NCBI GenBank assembly: GCA_964019155.1
Contig: OZ025240.1
Location: 28,560,749 to 28,624,748 of the forward strand
Reading direction: 5' to 3'
DNA from: Osedax fenrisi
Taxonomy: Eukaryota > Annelida > Polychaeta > Sabellida > Siboglinidae
Length of the DNA stretch: 64,000 bases
The notes below the pieces were generated by a model. It ran no database searches, was not told the origin of the DNA, and saw nothing but the letters and a program-made list of their open reading frames with translations. Shown here one piece after another: positions 14,516 to 27,500 of the stretch. Within the stretch, counting starts at the first letter, position 1. Every line of letters starts with the position of its first letter. The position numbers were made by a program, and so were the translations under genes.

Positions 14516-15292
14516 CTACTTGATAACTCACCATGATAATTTATTAAAATTATAAAGAGATATTTTTTTTAATTTATAATACTTGTACATTAAAATATAA
14601 CATCTTAAGATGAGGTAGAAACAAAATTCTTAAAATGTGTAAAGGTACTAATCCACAACAAAATGTTCATTTATTGATGATTTTTAACAAAATTAAAGAA
14701 ATTCCAAGGTAGTTATTATTTTTTCAGCCAAATTGTAATATATAGTGAGTAATGAATTGTTTTTGTATTATATATAATATAAATGTATCTAATATAACGA
14801 TTCTGTATACAATTATGAGAGGTCAAAACAAATTCTGGAAAATCCTATAATTTGAAAAAAAAATCCTATAAATAAAATTAAATTTTTTAAAACTTTGATA
14901 TCATTCTTAGGAACTATACACATTACACATATTCTGAAAATGTATTTTTTAGAATTTTCCTATCTATTCCAATGTTATATTTTTTTTAAAGTGACCATGG
15001 CTTCGCACGGCCAATATTGACCTACATTAAAAAAATGAAGGGTATTCTCAATACTCAAATTAAATAAATCGTATGAAGTAGTCGAATCCATGATCAGCAT
15101 AATGTTTACTATCACTATTAGCGTTACACGTGTACACGTTTCTCATTTGAATAGTAATTGCCGCGCTTATTACACTCGTACGTTTAAGCTATGGCAACAA
15201 CGGCTGAATATATCCGCTAGAAAAGTGCATTTGCATTAATAGTTGTTTACATCTAACATATTTGATATATAAAATCCGCGATTATTATTCAC

Positions 15293-15424
15293 GAGCGTGG
15301 CCGCCTCAGTTTTACTATAGTAATGTTCGAAATCATCGTAATAGTCGTACGATATTGCATAAATAACATTTAAATGCCGTATGTAAATATTATAATTAAT
15401 AAATCGGTGAAATATTACAAAGTA
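15293..15424 (-). CDS. Class A GPCR, exon 4: third intracellular loop and start of TM6
   Basis: The 3' end is well supported. SKTEAATL ends at 15293 before a GTGAAT donor and joins in phase 0 to VIICYIAC of exon 5, giving a normal TM6 entry with a basic residue at about 6.33. Upstream, SYDYYDDFEHYY uses varied, GC-richer codons. The 5' end is uncertain. AAG|TAC at 15425/15424 gives a phase-0 start matching exon 3 and 44 residues, but its polypyrimidine tract is poor. An acceptor at ..CTATAG| would be phase 2 and does not fit exon 3. The downstream frame also stays open past the donor to a stop near 15236, so an unspliced form would read on. Confidence 0.6.
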
Positions 15425-15621
15425 CTTCATACGAAACAAACTTTGTATTATTAAAGTCGATATAATATGGAAAAACACTTTTTTAAACTTTATTAACTTG
15501 TATTTAAGTATACATTTATATATATAACACATATACACACATTCATAATTATATACATATTCATACATAACCTATAGGGTATGTATGTATGGTATATGTA
15601 TATGTATATGTATATGGTATA

Positions 15622-15623
<2 letters not shown>

Positions 15624-15683
<60 letters not shown>
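15624..15683. repeat. (TA)n microsatellite
   Basis: About 60 bp of pure TA, preceded by a TATATG-type degenerate run. Confidence 0.95.
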
Positions 15684-15686
<3 letters not shown>

Positions 15687-15786
15687 TTTATGTATGTGTG
15701 TTTGTTAATTACCGTGATTAAAGTTTTCAGTACATTTCTCTGCATACGAATATGTTGTCCTGAATTAGAAGACGTGTCATCCTGCG

Positions 15787-15893
15787 TAGAGGTCAGTGGT
15801 GGTCAGTAGAGGTCAGTGGTGGTCAGTAGTGGTCAGTTGTGGTCAGTAGAGGTCAGTGGTGGTCAGTGGTGGTCAGTAGAGGTCAGTGGTGGT
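15787..15893 (+). repeat. 10-bp GGTCAGTRGW minisatellite
   Basis: About eleven units of GGTCAGTGGT and GGTCAGTAGA alternate. It is followed by degenerate CACACCCA repeats to about 16000. Confidence 0.9.
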
Positions 15894-16354
15894 GTATAGT
15901 ATATATAGGGTATATATTATATGTTTATACTATATACACACCCACACCCACACACATACACCCACACACACCCACACCCACACACACATATACACACACG
16001 TGACATTATCTATGCACACTGTGAGGCCTATTAGTATATGCAATGTAGTTATGTAGACGTGCCTACAGACCTAATTAGGGTCTACGCTGGACTATGGATG
16101 TAACTTACGCACACGTTTCATTAAATATAGAGGCATACTTATTAGTATGTGTGTGTGTAATTATGCGGCTGAGTCATCATACAGGACTATAAATAGAACT
16201 ATGATGTCATCCCTCGAGAGGGTTACGCATTATTATGTCATATATTCTTATGTATAAATATGAATGAATGTATCAAATTAACATTGCTTATATAACTAAA
16301 GTGGATTAGTAATTTATAAAACATGTCTATCAATTGCTTTGATAATAAATATTA

Positions 16355-16401
<47 letters not shown>

Positions 16402-16411
16402 ATAGTAAATT

Positions 16412-16490
16412 AAAACTTCATCTAAGTTCCTGGATGGGATGAAATGACTCCACCAAAATAACAATAACAATAACAATAACATTAACAAAC
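16412..16490 (+). mobile_element. 5'-truncated SINE (tail only)
   Basis: Contains AAAACTTCATCTAAGTTCC, TGGATGGGATGAAATGACTC and CACC, the 3' tail block of the SINE family, followed by an (ATAACA)n tail. The tRNA head is missing, typical of 5'-truncated retrotransposition. Confidence 0.75.
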
Positions 16491-16590
16491 ACAAAGTGTA
16501 AGTACCGGAATATGGACATATGTCCATATAAATAGATTACAAGTATAAACACTCGCTCAATTAATTATGTACTTGTTATTTTATGAGTTT

Positions 16591-16636
<46 letters not shown>

Positions 16637-16836
16637 TATCCATGTTATATTGTAATAACTTGAACATAATTTATTAACACATGGATATTATAACACACAA
16701 TGTACATGGAATTATTATCGGATTCAAAGTATAGAATATATTAATTATGTATACAGATAAACAGATAACACGCGATCGCGTACGTCTATCGTAATAAAAC
16801 ATAAACCACTATACAGGATGTATACGAGTGTAAAGT

Positions 16837-16884
16837 AGACAATGTAGACAATGTAGACAATGTAGACAATGTAGACAATGTAGA
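16837..16884 (+). repeat. 9-bp minisatellite (ACAATGTAG), about five copies
   Basis: Perfect tandem ACAATGTAG units; on the minus strand the frame would read Leu-His-Cys, which is not a gene. Confidence 0.9.
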
Positions 16885-17659
16885 CCAGGGAAGGGCTGCA
16901 CATCGCATACTGCGAATGTGCACGTTAGCCGTGCACGCACATATGTGTGTAATTCGCAGCTAAATATCGTTATAAAAAGAGCGTAGAATTCACGGGAGTG
17001 AGGCTTAGCATAATATAGCACTTATAAATAGGGCAATATGTTACACGATGTTATGTAATATATTTTGCGTTCTTTAAAATGTATATAGGACGGATTTAAA
17101 TCTCACTAGAATGTAATTCCGCTTATATAATTCACTTTCCAATTTCCAGTATATATACATTGTTTATACACGCACCTATTTAAATAAAAATAGATTGCAT
17201 AACATAGTCTATGCATGGCAATAATGGCATATATTATGTAAGATACCTGTATAACACATCTATCGATAGTCGCACATTAAGACGGTCGTTCCAATTAGTT
17301 CATTATGTATAAATATCAATAGCGAGCATTTTACAAGAATTAGATACAATTATTAATTTTATAAACAAAATAATTTGTATTTATTATTGGAGCTAATATC
17401 ACTTCATTAAAGTGTGATATTGAAGAGATAGACATTTTAACATACGAGGAAATATGAGATATTTTGAAACTTCGATTTATAATATCAACATTTTATTATT
17501 GTAACTACATTTTGAAAATATATTTTTCTATAGAAAAATATTTTTGTATAAAAGAAAACATTTGTCTAATATTTTTGTCTTTAATTTTTTCCCTGAAAAA
17601 AGTACTTTGCTTTTAATTTTAAAACTTTATCTATAATAAAATATAAAATTATATATATA

Positions 17660-18435
17660 CAGTAAAACCTATCTATAAGAAACCTCTTTATAAGAAAAAC
17701 CTCTATATAAGAAAATTGTTCACACATTTGGTTGGAATTCAACCTTTTCCATATTAAAAAACCTCTTTATAAGAAAATCTTATAAGAAAAATGTAAGAAA
17801 AACCTCTTTATAAGAAACTTATTGTATAAAAAATAATTATATATAAATAAAAGTATTGTATATTGATAACAATTATAGAAATTAATTATTATAAAAGATA
17901 TATTATTTTTTAAATATTATAATACATAAATAGCTCGAAATGAATTAAAATTAATAATTGTTATTGTATATTCATAAATTTATTAAAATTAATTAATAAA
18001 TATTATTGTTATTCTTATATTTATTAAAATTAATTAATAGATGTTATATCCATAAATGTATTAAAATTAATTAATAAATGTTATTATATCCTTAAATGTA
18101 TTGATTCCTTATTAAATAATAGATTATTATAATACTCATTATATTATATTCATCAATGATGATTCACCCTATAATTTATAATTTCTAATGTAAATCTAAT
18201 AAAATGTCATTATGTATTAACATGTCTAAGCGCAAACAATACAGTATACATTTAAAACAGTATAAAAAATAAATATACTATACATATATATATATAACAT
18301 ATAGGTTATATAATGCATTTTCTATTATAAATTAATTCTTAAAATCATCGGAAAAGTAAAAACCTCTTTATAAGAAAACCTCTCTATAAGAAAAATAGTA
18401 CTGAAAAAAAATAGTTTCTTATAGAGAGGTTTTAC
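17660..18435 (+). mobile_element. MITE C copy 1, pogo-like TIRs
   Basis: Starts CAGTAAAACCTATCTATAAG after TA and ends with the inverse CTTATAGAGAGGTTTTAC. Subterminal ACCTCTTTATAAGAAA motifs are repeated several times near both ends. The interior is AT-rich with no transposase. A CAGT start with TA duplication suggests the pogo branch of Tc1/mariner. The right target duplication is not intact. Confidence 0.75.
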
Positions 18436-18446
18436 AAGTTAATTTT

Positions 18447-19124
18447 ATGAGTGTTAAATTACAGGAAATTTATAAACAATTAATTAATAATATTAAAATG
18501 GTAACTTATTCACCATTTAAATTTATAAATAAAAGAAATTTTATATTTGAAAAAAATTTGCGCAATAACGTTTATAAAAGTTTACAAATTATTTCAATCC
18601 ATCTGGGAAAAAAATTAATATTTCAGATCATATCGTCTAGGAAATATAAAGAAAAAATTATTACAACATTATTATTTTATATATATATTATTAATATTAT
18701 AAAATATTACATTATATATTATATTAATAGTTAATTAGGTTAATTAGGTTCAATTTATATTTAGATTTATTTTAGAATTGAATGTTTAAAATTAAATTGT
18801 AACGTAAATTCAATATATATATTCACAACAATATTTTTTCTATATAAAATATTGTTTTAAAAGCCTTGACGCAAGTCTAATACCGCTTATACAAAAGTAT
18901 ACCATAGTCGCAGAAATGTTCAAAACATTATAAGATAACTTCAAAATAAATATTTTTTTAAATCTGAACCTACGTACTGTAAATTTATAGTATACACTGT
19001 ACAGTGAAAGGTATACATTGTACATGTATCTTGTCTGATTTTTCCTGTATAAGGTTTAATGGTCAATGAATAAACTCCAATATTTATTATGAACAATCTT
19101 CATAACCTCCTATATATGACATGC

Positions 19125-19129
<5 letters not shown>
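18447..19129. other. Intron 3 AT-rich spacer
   Basis: Open frames here on both strands are low-complexity and lack family motifs. I see no exon or element end. Confidence 0.5.
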
Positions 19130-19192
<63 letters not shown>

Positions 19193-19196
19193 ATGT
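19130..19196. repeat. (TA)n then (GT)n compound microsatellite
   Basis: About 49 bp of TA followed by GT units with one AT break. Confidence 0.95.
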
Positions 19197-19629
19197 GATT
19201 ACTAATGCCCCATTGCTAATTAGGATACTAATTGACCTATATTGAAAGTGCATATATTAGTGCATGTCAGTACTATGGTACTGATTACTATAGTAATAAT
19301 AACACGTGACTACGGTAGCAATAGTAAATAAGCAATAAGTATCGTGTGGTTTGATAGATAAATAGCCTGGAGTGTTCGTAGACATTTCTGAACCACTTAT
19401 ACACGTACACGTTTATGTAATACGTTCCACCTACCGGTAGATAGTTATCCTATTATTGCATTCACTCGATACGCTTCACTGGTAACTTGGAATGCATCTC
19501 CGATATAGGGCATGTGTTAACCGTTTAACACATACGGTTCATAAGCACCACTAATCCATAAGTCAAGTATCTATAATATAGATTCTATATTATATATGTG
19601 TATTGTTATTGTTTTTTATTGTTATTTTT

Positions 19630-19890
19630 ATTGAGTTATTTCATCCCGTACATGAACTTAGATGACGTTTTCACTTATAACCATATGGCTCAAATGTATC
19701 TTTGAAGACGCTTTCGTGTTAGGGCATCCATTGTTTTAACGAGAGCCGATTATTAATGGATGCCAAATTATATAAGATCACTTCTAAATATTATTTTAAG
19801 ATATATTGTAATGGTCCTGATGGGCTTGAACCCGCGTCCTACTGCTTGTGTGTCTATCGCCTTAGTCAATTGGCTAAGTCCAACAGGTAG
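19630..19890 (-). mobile_element. tRNA-derived SINE, full length
   Basis: Same block order on the minus strand as the copy at 13131-13390: tRNA-like head (GGCGATAGACACACAAGC, then a GTTCAAGCC B box), AGAAGTGATCTTATATAATT, and a CGAAAGCG region. The tail corresponds to GTTCATGTACGGGATGAAAT, more diverged than in the other copies. Confidence 0.82.
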
Positions 19891-19891
19891 T

Positions 19892-19923
<32 letters not shown>

Positions 19924-20183
19924 AAACTGCGATGTATTTTATAGAAATCTACATTTGAGGATTTTACAACATATTATATCATTATTATTTGATGATACAT
20001 TTATAAATATTTGTATCCTGAGTCGTAAGATCCTCAATAATAGTAATTCCAATATTATATGGAAATATAACCCTAATATATAATTGAAAATGAATTCCGT
20101 AAAACATCTCCAATGAATATTCAAATATAATATAATTCAATATAATATATATAGGTATATGTGTGTATGTGTAAATGACCAAC

Positions 20184-20258
20184 CCGAAAACGTTTTCTTA
20201 GTGAGTTGTATATAATCGCCGAACTAGCCAGTATGAATACCATGGGGAACATAAATCT
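20184..20258 (-). CDS. Class A GPCR, exon 3: TM5
   Basis: A 75-bp exon of exactly 25 codons in phase 0-0. It encodes RFMFPMVFILASSAIIYN then SLRKRFR: the TM5 helix with Pro at the 5.50 position, Tyr near 5.58 and a basic cytoplasmic end. The acceptor is TTGACAG at 20259-20265. The donor is CGG|GTTGGT. It follows the start of TM5 at the end of exon 2 and supplies the helix that exon 2 lacks. A GGCTAGTT string like the two GC donors also occurs inside this exon but is clearly coding here. Confidence 0.85.
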
Positions 20259-20402
20259 CTGTCAATTTATAAATCATATTATTAGCAATCCAATAAACAG
20301 AATAAAATATTATATTTATATTATTCGTATTATCGAGAATACATTTATAAATATAACTAAATATACTTGTTTCTATGTTTGTATTATTACGTACATGTAT
20401 TC

Positions 20403-20408
<6 letters not shown>

Positions 20409-20486
<78 letters not shown>

Positions 20487-20502
20487 ATGTGTGTGTGTGT
20501 GT
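20409..20502. repeat. (TA)n then (GT)n compound microsatellite
   Basis: About 66 bp of TA followed by GT repeats. It lies upstream of exon 3 in intron 2. Confidence 0.95.
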
Positions 20503-20662
20503 AATTTATATTTAAAATAACATTAAATTATATTTAAAACTTAGCTAATAATATGATTTATAATTAAAATGTATGATCTTTATTTTATATATTATGAAAT
20601 TTTAATGTTTAATAATTTAATAATTATTTATATTATATTATATTTAAATAGTCATATATAAT

Positions 20663-20707
<45 letters not shown>

Positions 20708-20798
20708 ATTGTATTCATTATGTACGTTATAAGTATGTATTCATGTATGTATATCAAATAATGACGTGTTCATAATTCATATGCAAAATCATGTGTTA

Positions 20799-23700
20799 TA
20801 GGGTGTTCACACGATGCGTGTTTTGCTTGTCGTACGAACAAATGCTGGACCGAATTCTTCAAAATCATAGATTCGGTCCAGCTTTTACTCGGATTCCTAT
20901 TTTTCTCGTCGTACAGCAAAAATAGAAAATATCCTATTTTTTGCTGGACCGAAATAAATGCTGGACCGAAATATCTTACTATCTTTGGTAATGTTTACAA
21001 TATTTTATAAAAATATTATACGGAATAATTTTTATATAATTAATCGTATTACTACAATATAAAATACAATATAAACATTAATTATATAGAATATACAAAA
21101 TTAAATTATTCAAGTAAAGATATAACAAAAAGTAGTTTAATTAAAGCATAATATGCATGAAAATAGATTTATCATAATATATTTAATATTAATTTGAATA
21201 ATAATTAAATTTAAAATACTTATAATATATCATTTATGGATATAGTATTAACTCGTGAAATAGATTATTATGTAGATATATTACTAAACATTAGTATTAT
21301 AAGTTAACAATTCAAATCTATTATTAAAATAATAAACGATCAGTTATTTACCGATAATATAACACTGGTGGAAATTTAAATATACCAGCGGTATTGAAAA
21401 TGAATCGTCCGTTATAGAACATAACTGGTTAGTTAAAGACTTATCAGCATCATATAATGTTTATATTTATTATATTTAATAATTACATAACATTATACTT
21501 ATAATAAATTAGATCGATGCTTAGTATAATGATTTTAATAATATTAATAAAATTATATTCAAAATATTTTTATTAATAATATTATTATTATTATTATACT
21601 AATCATCGATCTACTTTATAATCTATCATCTAGTATAATATTAATATAACTTATTATTATAATGTTATATTTTAATTATAAATTATAGTATGGGACTTAT
21701 AAGTTTAATATATCTGAGTGTTTAATAACATATTGAATAGTATTCAATGCATACTTAATATTTTGTCTATATAAACTTGATTATTATATCTAAATGATCA
21801 TATACAATATACATGTACATTATATGATATATATATATAGTAATTCAATAAATTCTATTCTAGTAATACAAATATAGGTACAATAAGTTATTCGGTTAAA
21901 CTAATTTCAATATAACATTTTTTCATACACTTAAAAATGTCATATAAATATGATATATATATACATAAACATATATTATATAATATAATAATAATAATAA
22001 TAATATGATTAATATATCTATTATTAAATCTACTTTAAATATATGATATTATATATTTATATGGTAGGTGTACTTGAAATTCAAGCGATAACAAAGAAAC
22101 TCTTGGAGAAAGAATCTGATGTAAGCGCTTTAAGAAAACTTGATGCTAAACTTTGAAGAATAATGTATATTATAGATAATTCTGGATTCAAACTAAATAT
22201 TAACCTATAGATAATATATAATAATGTTAAAACTATATATATATATATAGAAAAAATGTCGTTCTGATAATAATTAATATACTGGATGCTTTAAAATTGT
22301 AATTTGGTATAAAATATTAATATTATATGTTTTAATAATAAATTCAATTAAATTATAGTTCAATCAAATCTTATAATATATCTATAAAATTGAGATTGTT
22401 AATTAATTATTCATATTAATCAACTAATAGCAGTTTTATAGATTTAGAAATGTTTTCATATTTCATATCGGCATAATATAATAAATATAAATTAGTAAAA
22501 AAATACCATAAATAACAGGTTCTTCAATTTATCTGACTAACCCTTCTCCTAATGTATATTTAGTGTAATAAGTATTATATAATATATTAATTAAGAGCCT
22601 GGTTTATCTATGATTTATTGTAATGATACATATCACCTAAATATAAAATATAGTTTATAAAAAAATATTTATTTATACAAATAATTGATTGTTTAAACAC
22701 ACATAAGTGTGATATTGTAAGTAGTAATTTACCCATAGCTATAGCGTGGGGTATGGGGTAATTATACCTCTAATTTCTATGATTTTACCACAATCATCTC
22801 ATTGACTGTGAGATACTTTATACCCATTGTCAACACTTCCAATACCATATCAGGAATATTTCTTACATAGGTTTTTTTTAAATGTACATAATAATAGATA
22901 TTATTAAATATTATAATAATAGTGTTTCTATTTACATATGAAATGTTATATATATATATATATTCTCCACATCACTATCATCCATATAATAAGTGGTATT
23001 GCATTCATAGCAATATTATATACATATTTTAAATAATAACTGCACTTTAATATTCAGTATTTTATAGTTGTCCATGGGTTTTGTATTTACTCTAATTAAA
23101 TATGACTACTTTAACTTCATATCAGAGGTTTTCTGAAGGATAAATCACAAAATATTGCTTCATGAAATGCTTCGCAAAATTGTTGTGTTCTTGGAAAATT
23201 TTCTACGATTAAATTGAATTTTATAATTCTTATATTATATATTCTTGGTTATACGCTATTACGCTTTGTCATGTTTGAAACTTGTATCCAGTTAATCCTG
23301 TATCATTATCACTATCCTCTATATATTCATATACTATTTCATCAAGTTCGCCTTCATTAAAATATCAAAGTTTACTTTAAATTATATAGCTTACTTACCA
23401 TAAATTGTGATTAAAAAACTATTTAACCATGTCTTATGGCATTGCTTATGCACTAATTTATTGTACAGTTCACATATAACTAAAGATTTAATCTACTTTA
23501 AATAATGTCATATGGATAATTACTTTGAGAAGAATACTTTGTACAAAACTGTACAACTCTGTTATATAAGTAATGTTTGCATATATACAATACCATAGTA
23601 AAAATTCTTATATTAAATAATAAATGATTATGATATAAAGTTATATTATAATATTTATATAAAATGTAAAATAAGTATATAAAATTTATAATACACATGA

Positions 23701-25096
23701 GTTTATAATATACACTATATATATATATATAAATATCTTAATATACACATATAATATATATATATGAAATATATAAATATATAAAAAAAATTATAATTAT
23801 GTAAATAGAATTATAATTAATTTATAAACACATCAAAGGATTTTAATATTTTTAACACACTAATTAATTTTTAAATAATATTTCATTATTATAATTCCAT
23901 ATCATTATTCAGTGATTATATATTATATTTAATCATGTATATTACTATCTTAAAATATAATTGATCATTCTATATAATTTTATCAAACTATATTGCCAGC
24001 AGTAAATATGATCGATATATATCTTATCTCTAGTAATTTACAATATTATATATGATATGTCACTCCCATCTAAATATAGATCATAGTTACTAATTTTAAT
24101 TGAAATATATATCGCAAGCAATATCGTGCAGTTAAAATATAAACCTATATATTTAGGTCATACAAATTACGATATTTTCAAGTTTGATCATACTTAGTAA
24201 TTTGATTAATTAATAACATTATGTACATATATTATGTTATTCTTATTAATATTATGTTAAGTTAATATATATGTACATTATATAATATATAAATAACATT
24301 TATATACTTGGATTCACATTAAATTTACTATTTTAAAATGAACAATTCACAGCCTCATTTATTTTGATTATTATACGTCATTTATATTTCAAATTACTAA
24401 ACCTATCCACATATTACGATTTTTATTGTCCTTTGTAATTCTCAATGTTTGTTTATAACTTAAATAGAATCCAAAAGTTACGAAATAATTATCAATTATT
24501 TAACTATATATAATATAAAATAAAAATTTAATAAAATATTTTTAAAATTTAAAATTCAAATATCCTAGAATTTATATTTGGGATCCTACTATGACGTCAC
24601 AGTTTTATATTTCGTTTTTTGATTAAAACACATTATTTTGGTATAAATAAGTATTATTTCAAAATTTTATGAATAGAGTTCATATTTATTTATACCATAT
24701 TATATTAATATGGATAATCTATTTTCTTGTTATGCATATTATGATTTAAAGATCGAGAATCGTTTTAAATAATTATTCGCCCATATAGTTCTCATTTTGC
24801 TATTTTCATACGAAATATACAGTGCAATTTCATCAGTTATTAAACATAATAAATTATTTAAATAAGTATCCATAATTATAATAAATGTAATTATAATAGA
24901 TAAATTAAAATAGTATTTGAATTTGAAATTTTTGTTTATTTACGTTATTTTTTATTTCCGCTGTCAGTTATTAGTAACTACGACAATTTAAACCCGCGTC
25001 GTGTGAACGCTCGTGTTTTTTAAATGCTGGACCAAAAAATGTCGGTCCAGCATTTGTTCGTACGACAAGTAAAACACGCATCGTGTGAACACCCTA
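20799..25096. mobile_element. PIF/Harbinger-like element, 4.3 kb, TTA target duplication
   Basis: Long terminal inverted repeats begin TAGGGTGTTCACACGATGCG and continue with CTTGTCGTACGAACAAATGC. The right end at 25096 is their inverse. TTA flanks both sides (20796-20798 and 25097-25099), the duplication expected for PIF/Harbinger. Subterminal TGCTGGACCGAA motifs occur in both orientations at about 20843, 20872, 20942, 20959, 25025 and 25042, plausible transposase-binding sites. No intact transposase is visible. Short coding-like traces occur: plus strand 22059-22158, with LEIQAITKKLLEKESDVSAL; and minus strand about 23080-23370, with GELDEIVYEYIEDSDND. I could not assign them. The element makes up most of receptor intron 2 and ends 49 bp from the exon 2 donor. 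Confidence 0.75.
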
Positions 25097-25144
25097 TTAT
25101 GTCGGTGTATATTTACGGAGGCGGGGCGGGGGGGCGTGGCTAAC

Positions 25145-25620
25145 CTCGCTAAACAAAGAGACCCCGAATACCATCCGATGAGTGTCGCTAGGAAACACGT
25201 CCCAATCGACGCAATGGCCGTGCGACTCCATCAGCCGTGTAGTGGGCATCATGAACGCTAGCTGAATACCCAAACCGGCCACCCATACCGCCACGCATGC
25301 CAAGGTCACCGACTTCCGGGTCACGTGTTTCCGGTGGAACAGAGGCACCGCTATGCTGAGCGCTCTCTCCACCGATACGGCCGCCATATTGAAGGACTAT
25401 ATCCTCATGGACGAGTACAGCCAGTAGTCGCTTATCCAGAACCAACAGAACAATCGTCCCCTCCAGCCGATGTCGGTGTACATGGTAGACGTGTACAGTA
25501 GTAGCACTAGTAGTACGCATGAGAACAGGTCGGCCAGCGATTGGTTGACGAGCAGGATGTTCGATAGGGCATTCTGGGAGTTCGAACTTCTTCTCAGCAC
25601 CATGATTGCTATGGAATTAC
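25145..25620 (-). CDS. Class A GPCR, exon 2: TM1 end to TM5 start, with in-frame stop
   Basis: Two bases (GT) complete a Gly begun in exon 1, then 158 codons. The order seen is: GNSIAIMVL (end of TM1), basic loop LRRSSNSQNAL, TM2 with SLADLFSC (Asp2.50), ECL1 with GWRGRLFC (Trp and Cys3.25), TM3, VERALSI in place of DRY, TM4 with AVWVAG, ECL2 with HGHCVDWD, and VFGVSLFSE entering TM5. The donor is GAG|GTTAGC. Codon 140 is TAG (25399-25397), in the middle of TM3. Cys3.25 to Arg3.50 is 27 residues, where class A receptors have 25. The stop therefore sits in an apparent two-codon insertion. GC content is near 50%, far above the surroundings. This is a true receptor exon, but the allele as written is broken unless the stop is an assembly error. 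Confidence 0.85.
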
Positions 25621-25671
25621 CTGTTTCGTTATATGATTGGTGTTATATGTGTGTGTTTATACATATGTATG

Positions 25672-25773
<102 letters not shown>

Positions 25774-25859
25774 TTAATTTTAATTATTTAATGTTTATTT
25801 AAACACTTAAATGAATAATACATGATTTTTCAAAAGGGTATATAGAAATAATAATAATA

Positions 25860-27500
25860 AGTATGTAATACAGACATACCATTTAAAATAATAAAATAAA
25901 CCGGAAAAGAATAAGTAAATATGTAATGATGATATACAATATAAGTATTACATGAGGGCACCCGATATAGAACTTTAGTATCTATAGATCAAGTATATGT
26001 AATTTAGAAACCGGATGGATCAAATAGAAGTTGTGAATTAATTCTATAGAATAGATCCAATGAAACTAAAGGTCAGAACATTCATTTTCATGGGAAGTAT
26101 AATATATATCTATATATATAGAGGGGATAGGAACATAATATATGTACACTATAATGTCTAAGAGTTGAATGGAAGATCGGCGATCTTTGTACTATATATG
26201 TAGCTATATAGGATAGACAATTCCAAGATCATATTGAGGAAAGAACAGTATACTATAGTATACGATAGGAGCGTTTGTTAAATGGGAACCAGTGATATAA
26301 GTGCTGGTATGAGGATGTAGACTCTACATTGTAGAGTAATAGTCTGGAATACATATGTTATATGTTGAACAAATTACTGAGTGAATAACTAGATATGGAT
26401 TGGGGGAGATATAGAAAATAGGTATTGAGCTTGGTGAAAAGTGAGGAACATTAATACATACGTGAGAAGACCACGTGATTAACTAGAAGTTTAGTAAGCT
26501 TTAGCTTTGATTAGTATATACGGTAATCTATTTATATATTTATTTAATTCTAAAAAAATTATAATTTGCAGATTTGCGATGGCAGTAATATGATGAATGA
26601 AGAAACGAGTAGAATCAAAAATGACACCTAAGTCGAATACACTAGGAGAAGGAAAGATTACAATGTTATAAATAAGAAAAGGGTGGAAGTAAGTAGTCTA
26701 TTCCGAAAGATTCGACAATGTAATTTGGGAAGCATTTAGGAGAAGATTATTTTAGCCATTCTTTAATCAAATTAGCACAAATGGATAATTTAATATTGAT
26801 ACTTTATAGTGAATTAGTAGAATTAGAAAATAGCAAATATCGTGAATAGATATACTAGGAAGATACTAGTAGATATCCTATTGGGGTATTTTTATATGAC
26901 GACATATATTGGATATAATTACATGGAGAAAAGTGAAGGACCAAGTAATGGTCCCATGATATATTATCTGAGAAAGGGAAGATAAAGAAGTATATGTTGA
27001 AAATGTTGATTCTAGCGGATATTTATGAACTAATCCAGTTATTAACAAGTACCATAATTCCAAACAGGTGTAGACGAGACAGTATTGTTGATAATCTAGC
27101 GTATCGAAGGCACTGGATATATCAAGTATGACTAGTCATTTAGCTAATCAAATTAGCTAATTGATAGAAAGTAATAGTATTAAAAATAGAAGTGATGACA
27201 TTAACGACGTTTAATTTTAATTCTTAATATACCCTTAATAGGCATACATGTGTAGAGTTCCCACTGTGAAAACTACTTACGAAAGAAGATGGGATTATTT
27301 GTGGTTAAATAGGTGACTAGTTGACGAAATACACCTATTTCTATAATTGTACTCGCTAAGGGTAGCTAATATATCGGGCAATAATGTAGAATGTATCCAT
27401 GATCGATTTAGTATGTTTAAGTATCAGTGTTAGTATTGAATGTTTAAAAATAGAGGGGTTGAATCGTAATTTAGGGACTATAAGATGATGTTACGATGGT
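25860..27500 (-). pseudogene. L2/CR1-like LINE reverse transcriptase fossil
   Basis: On the minus strand, fragments in several frames follow the order of a non-LTR reverse transcriptase. QLVTYLTTNNPIF lies near 27320. ILDISSAFDTLDY, the catalytic motif A region, lies near 27110. A GPLLGP-LFSM block, the SILGPLLF motif, lies near 26940. IKEWLK and NNLLLNAS lie near 26730-26770, and DLGVIFDST near 26620. LYHWFPFNKRSYRI, the L2 LHWLPV region, lies near 26290. Frameshifts and stops are frequent, so it is long dead. The catalytic YADD box is not recognisable. L2 or CR1 clade is inferred from the LHWLPV and LGVIFD style motifs. Confidence 0.7.

Noticed and set aside
17160..17270. Minus-strand segment between an ACAG acceptor and GTGCGT, considered as a third-loop exon
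   Set aside because: The peptide has no third-loop or TM6 character and ends in the wrong phase; SKTEAATL at 15293 fits better.
18447..18734. 95-residue Lys/Ile/Asn-rich frame
   Set aside because: AT-driven composition, no family motif, starts within a MITE terminal repeat region.
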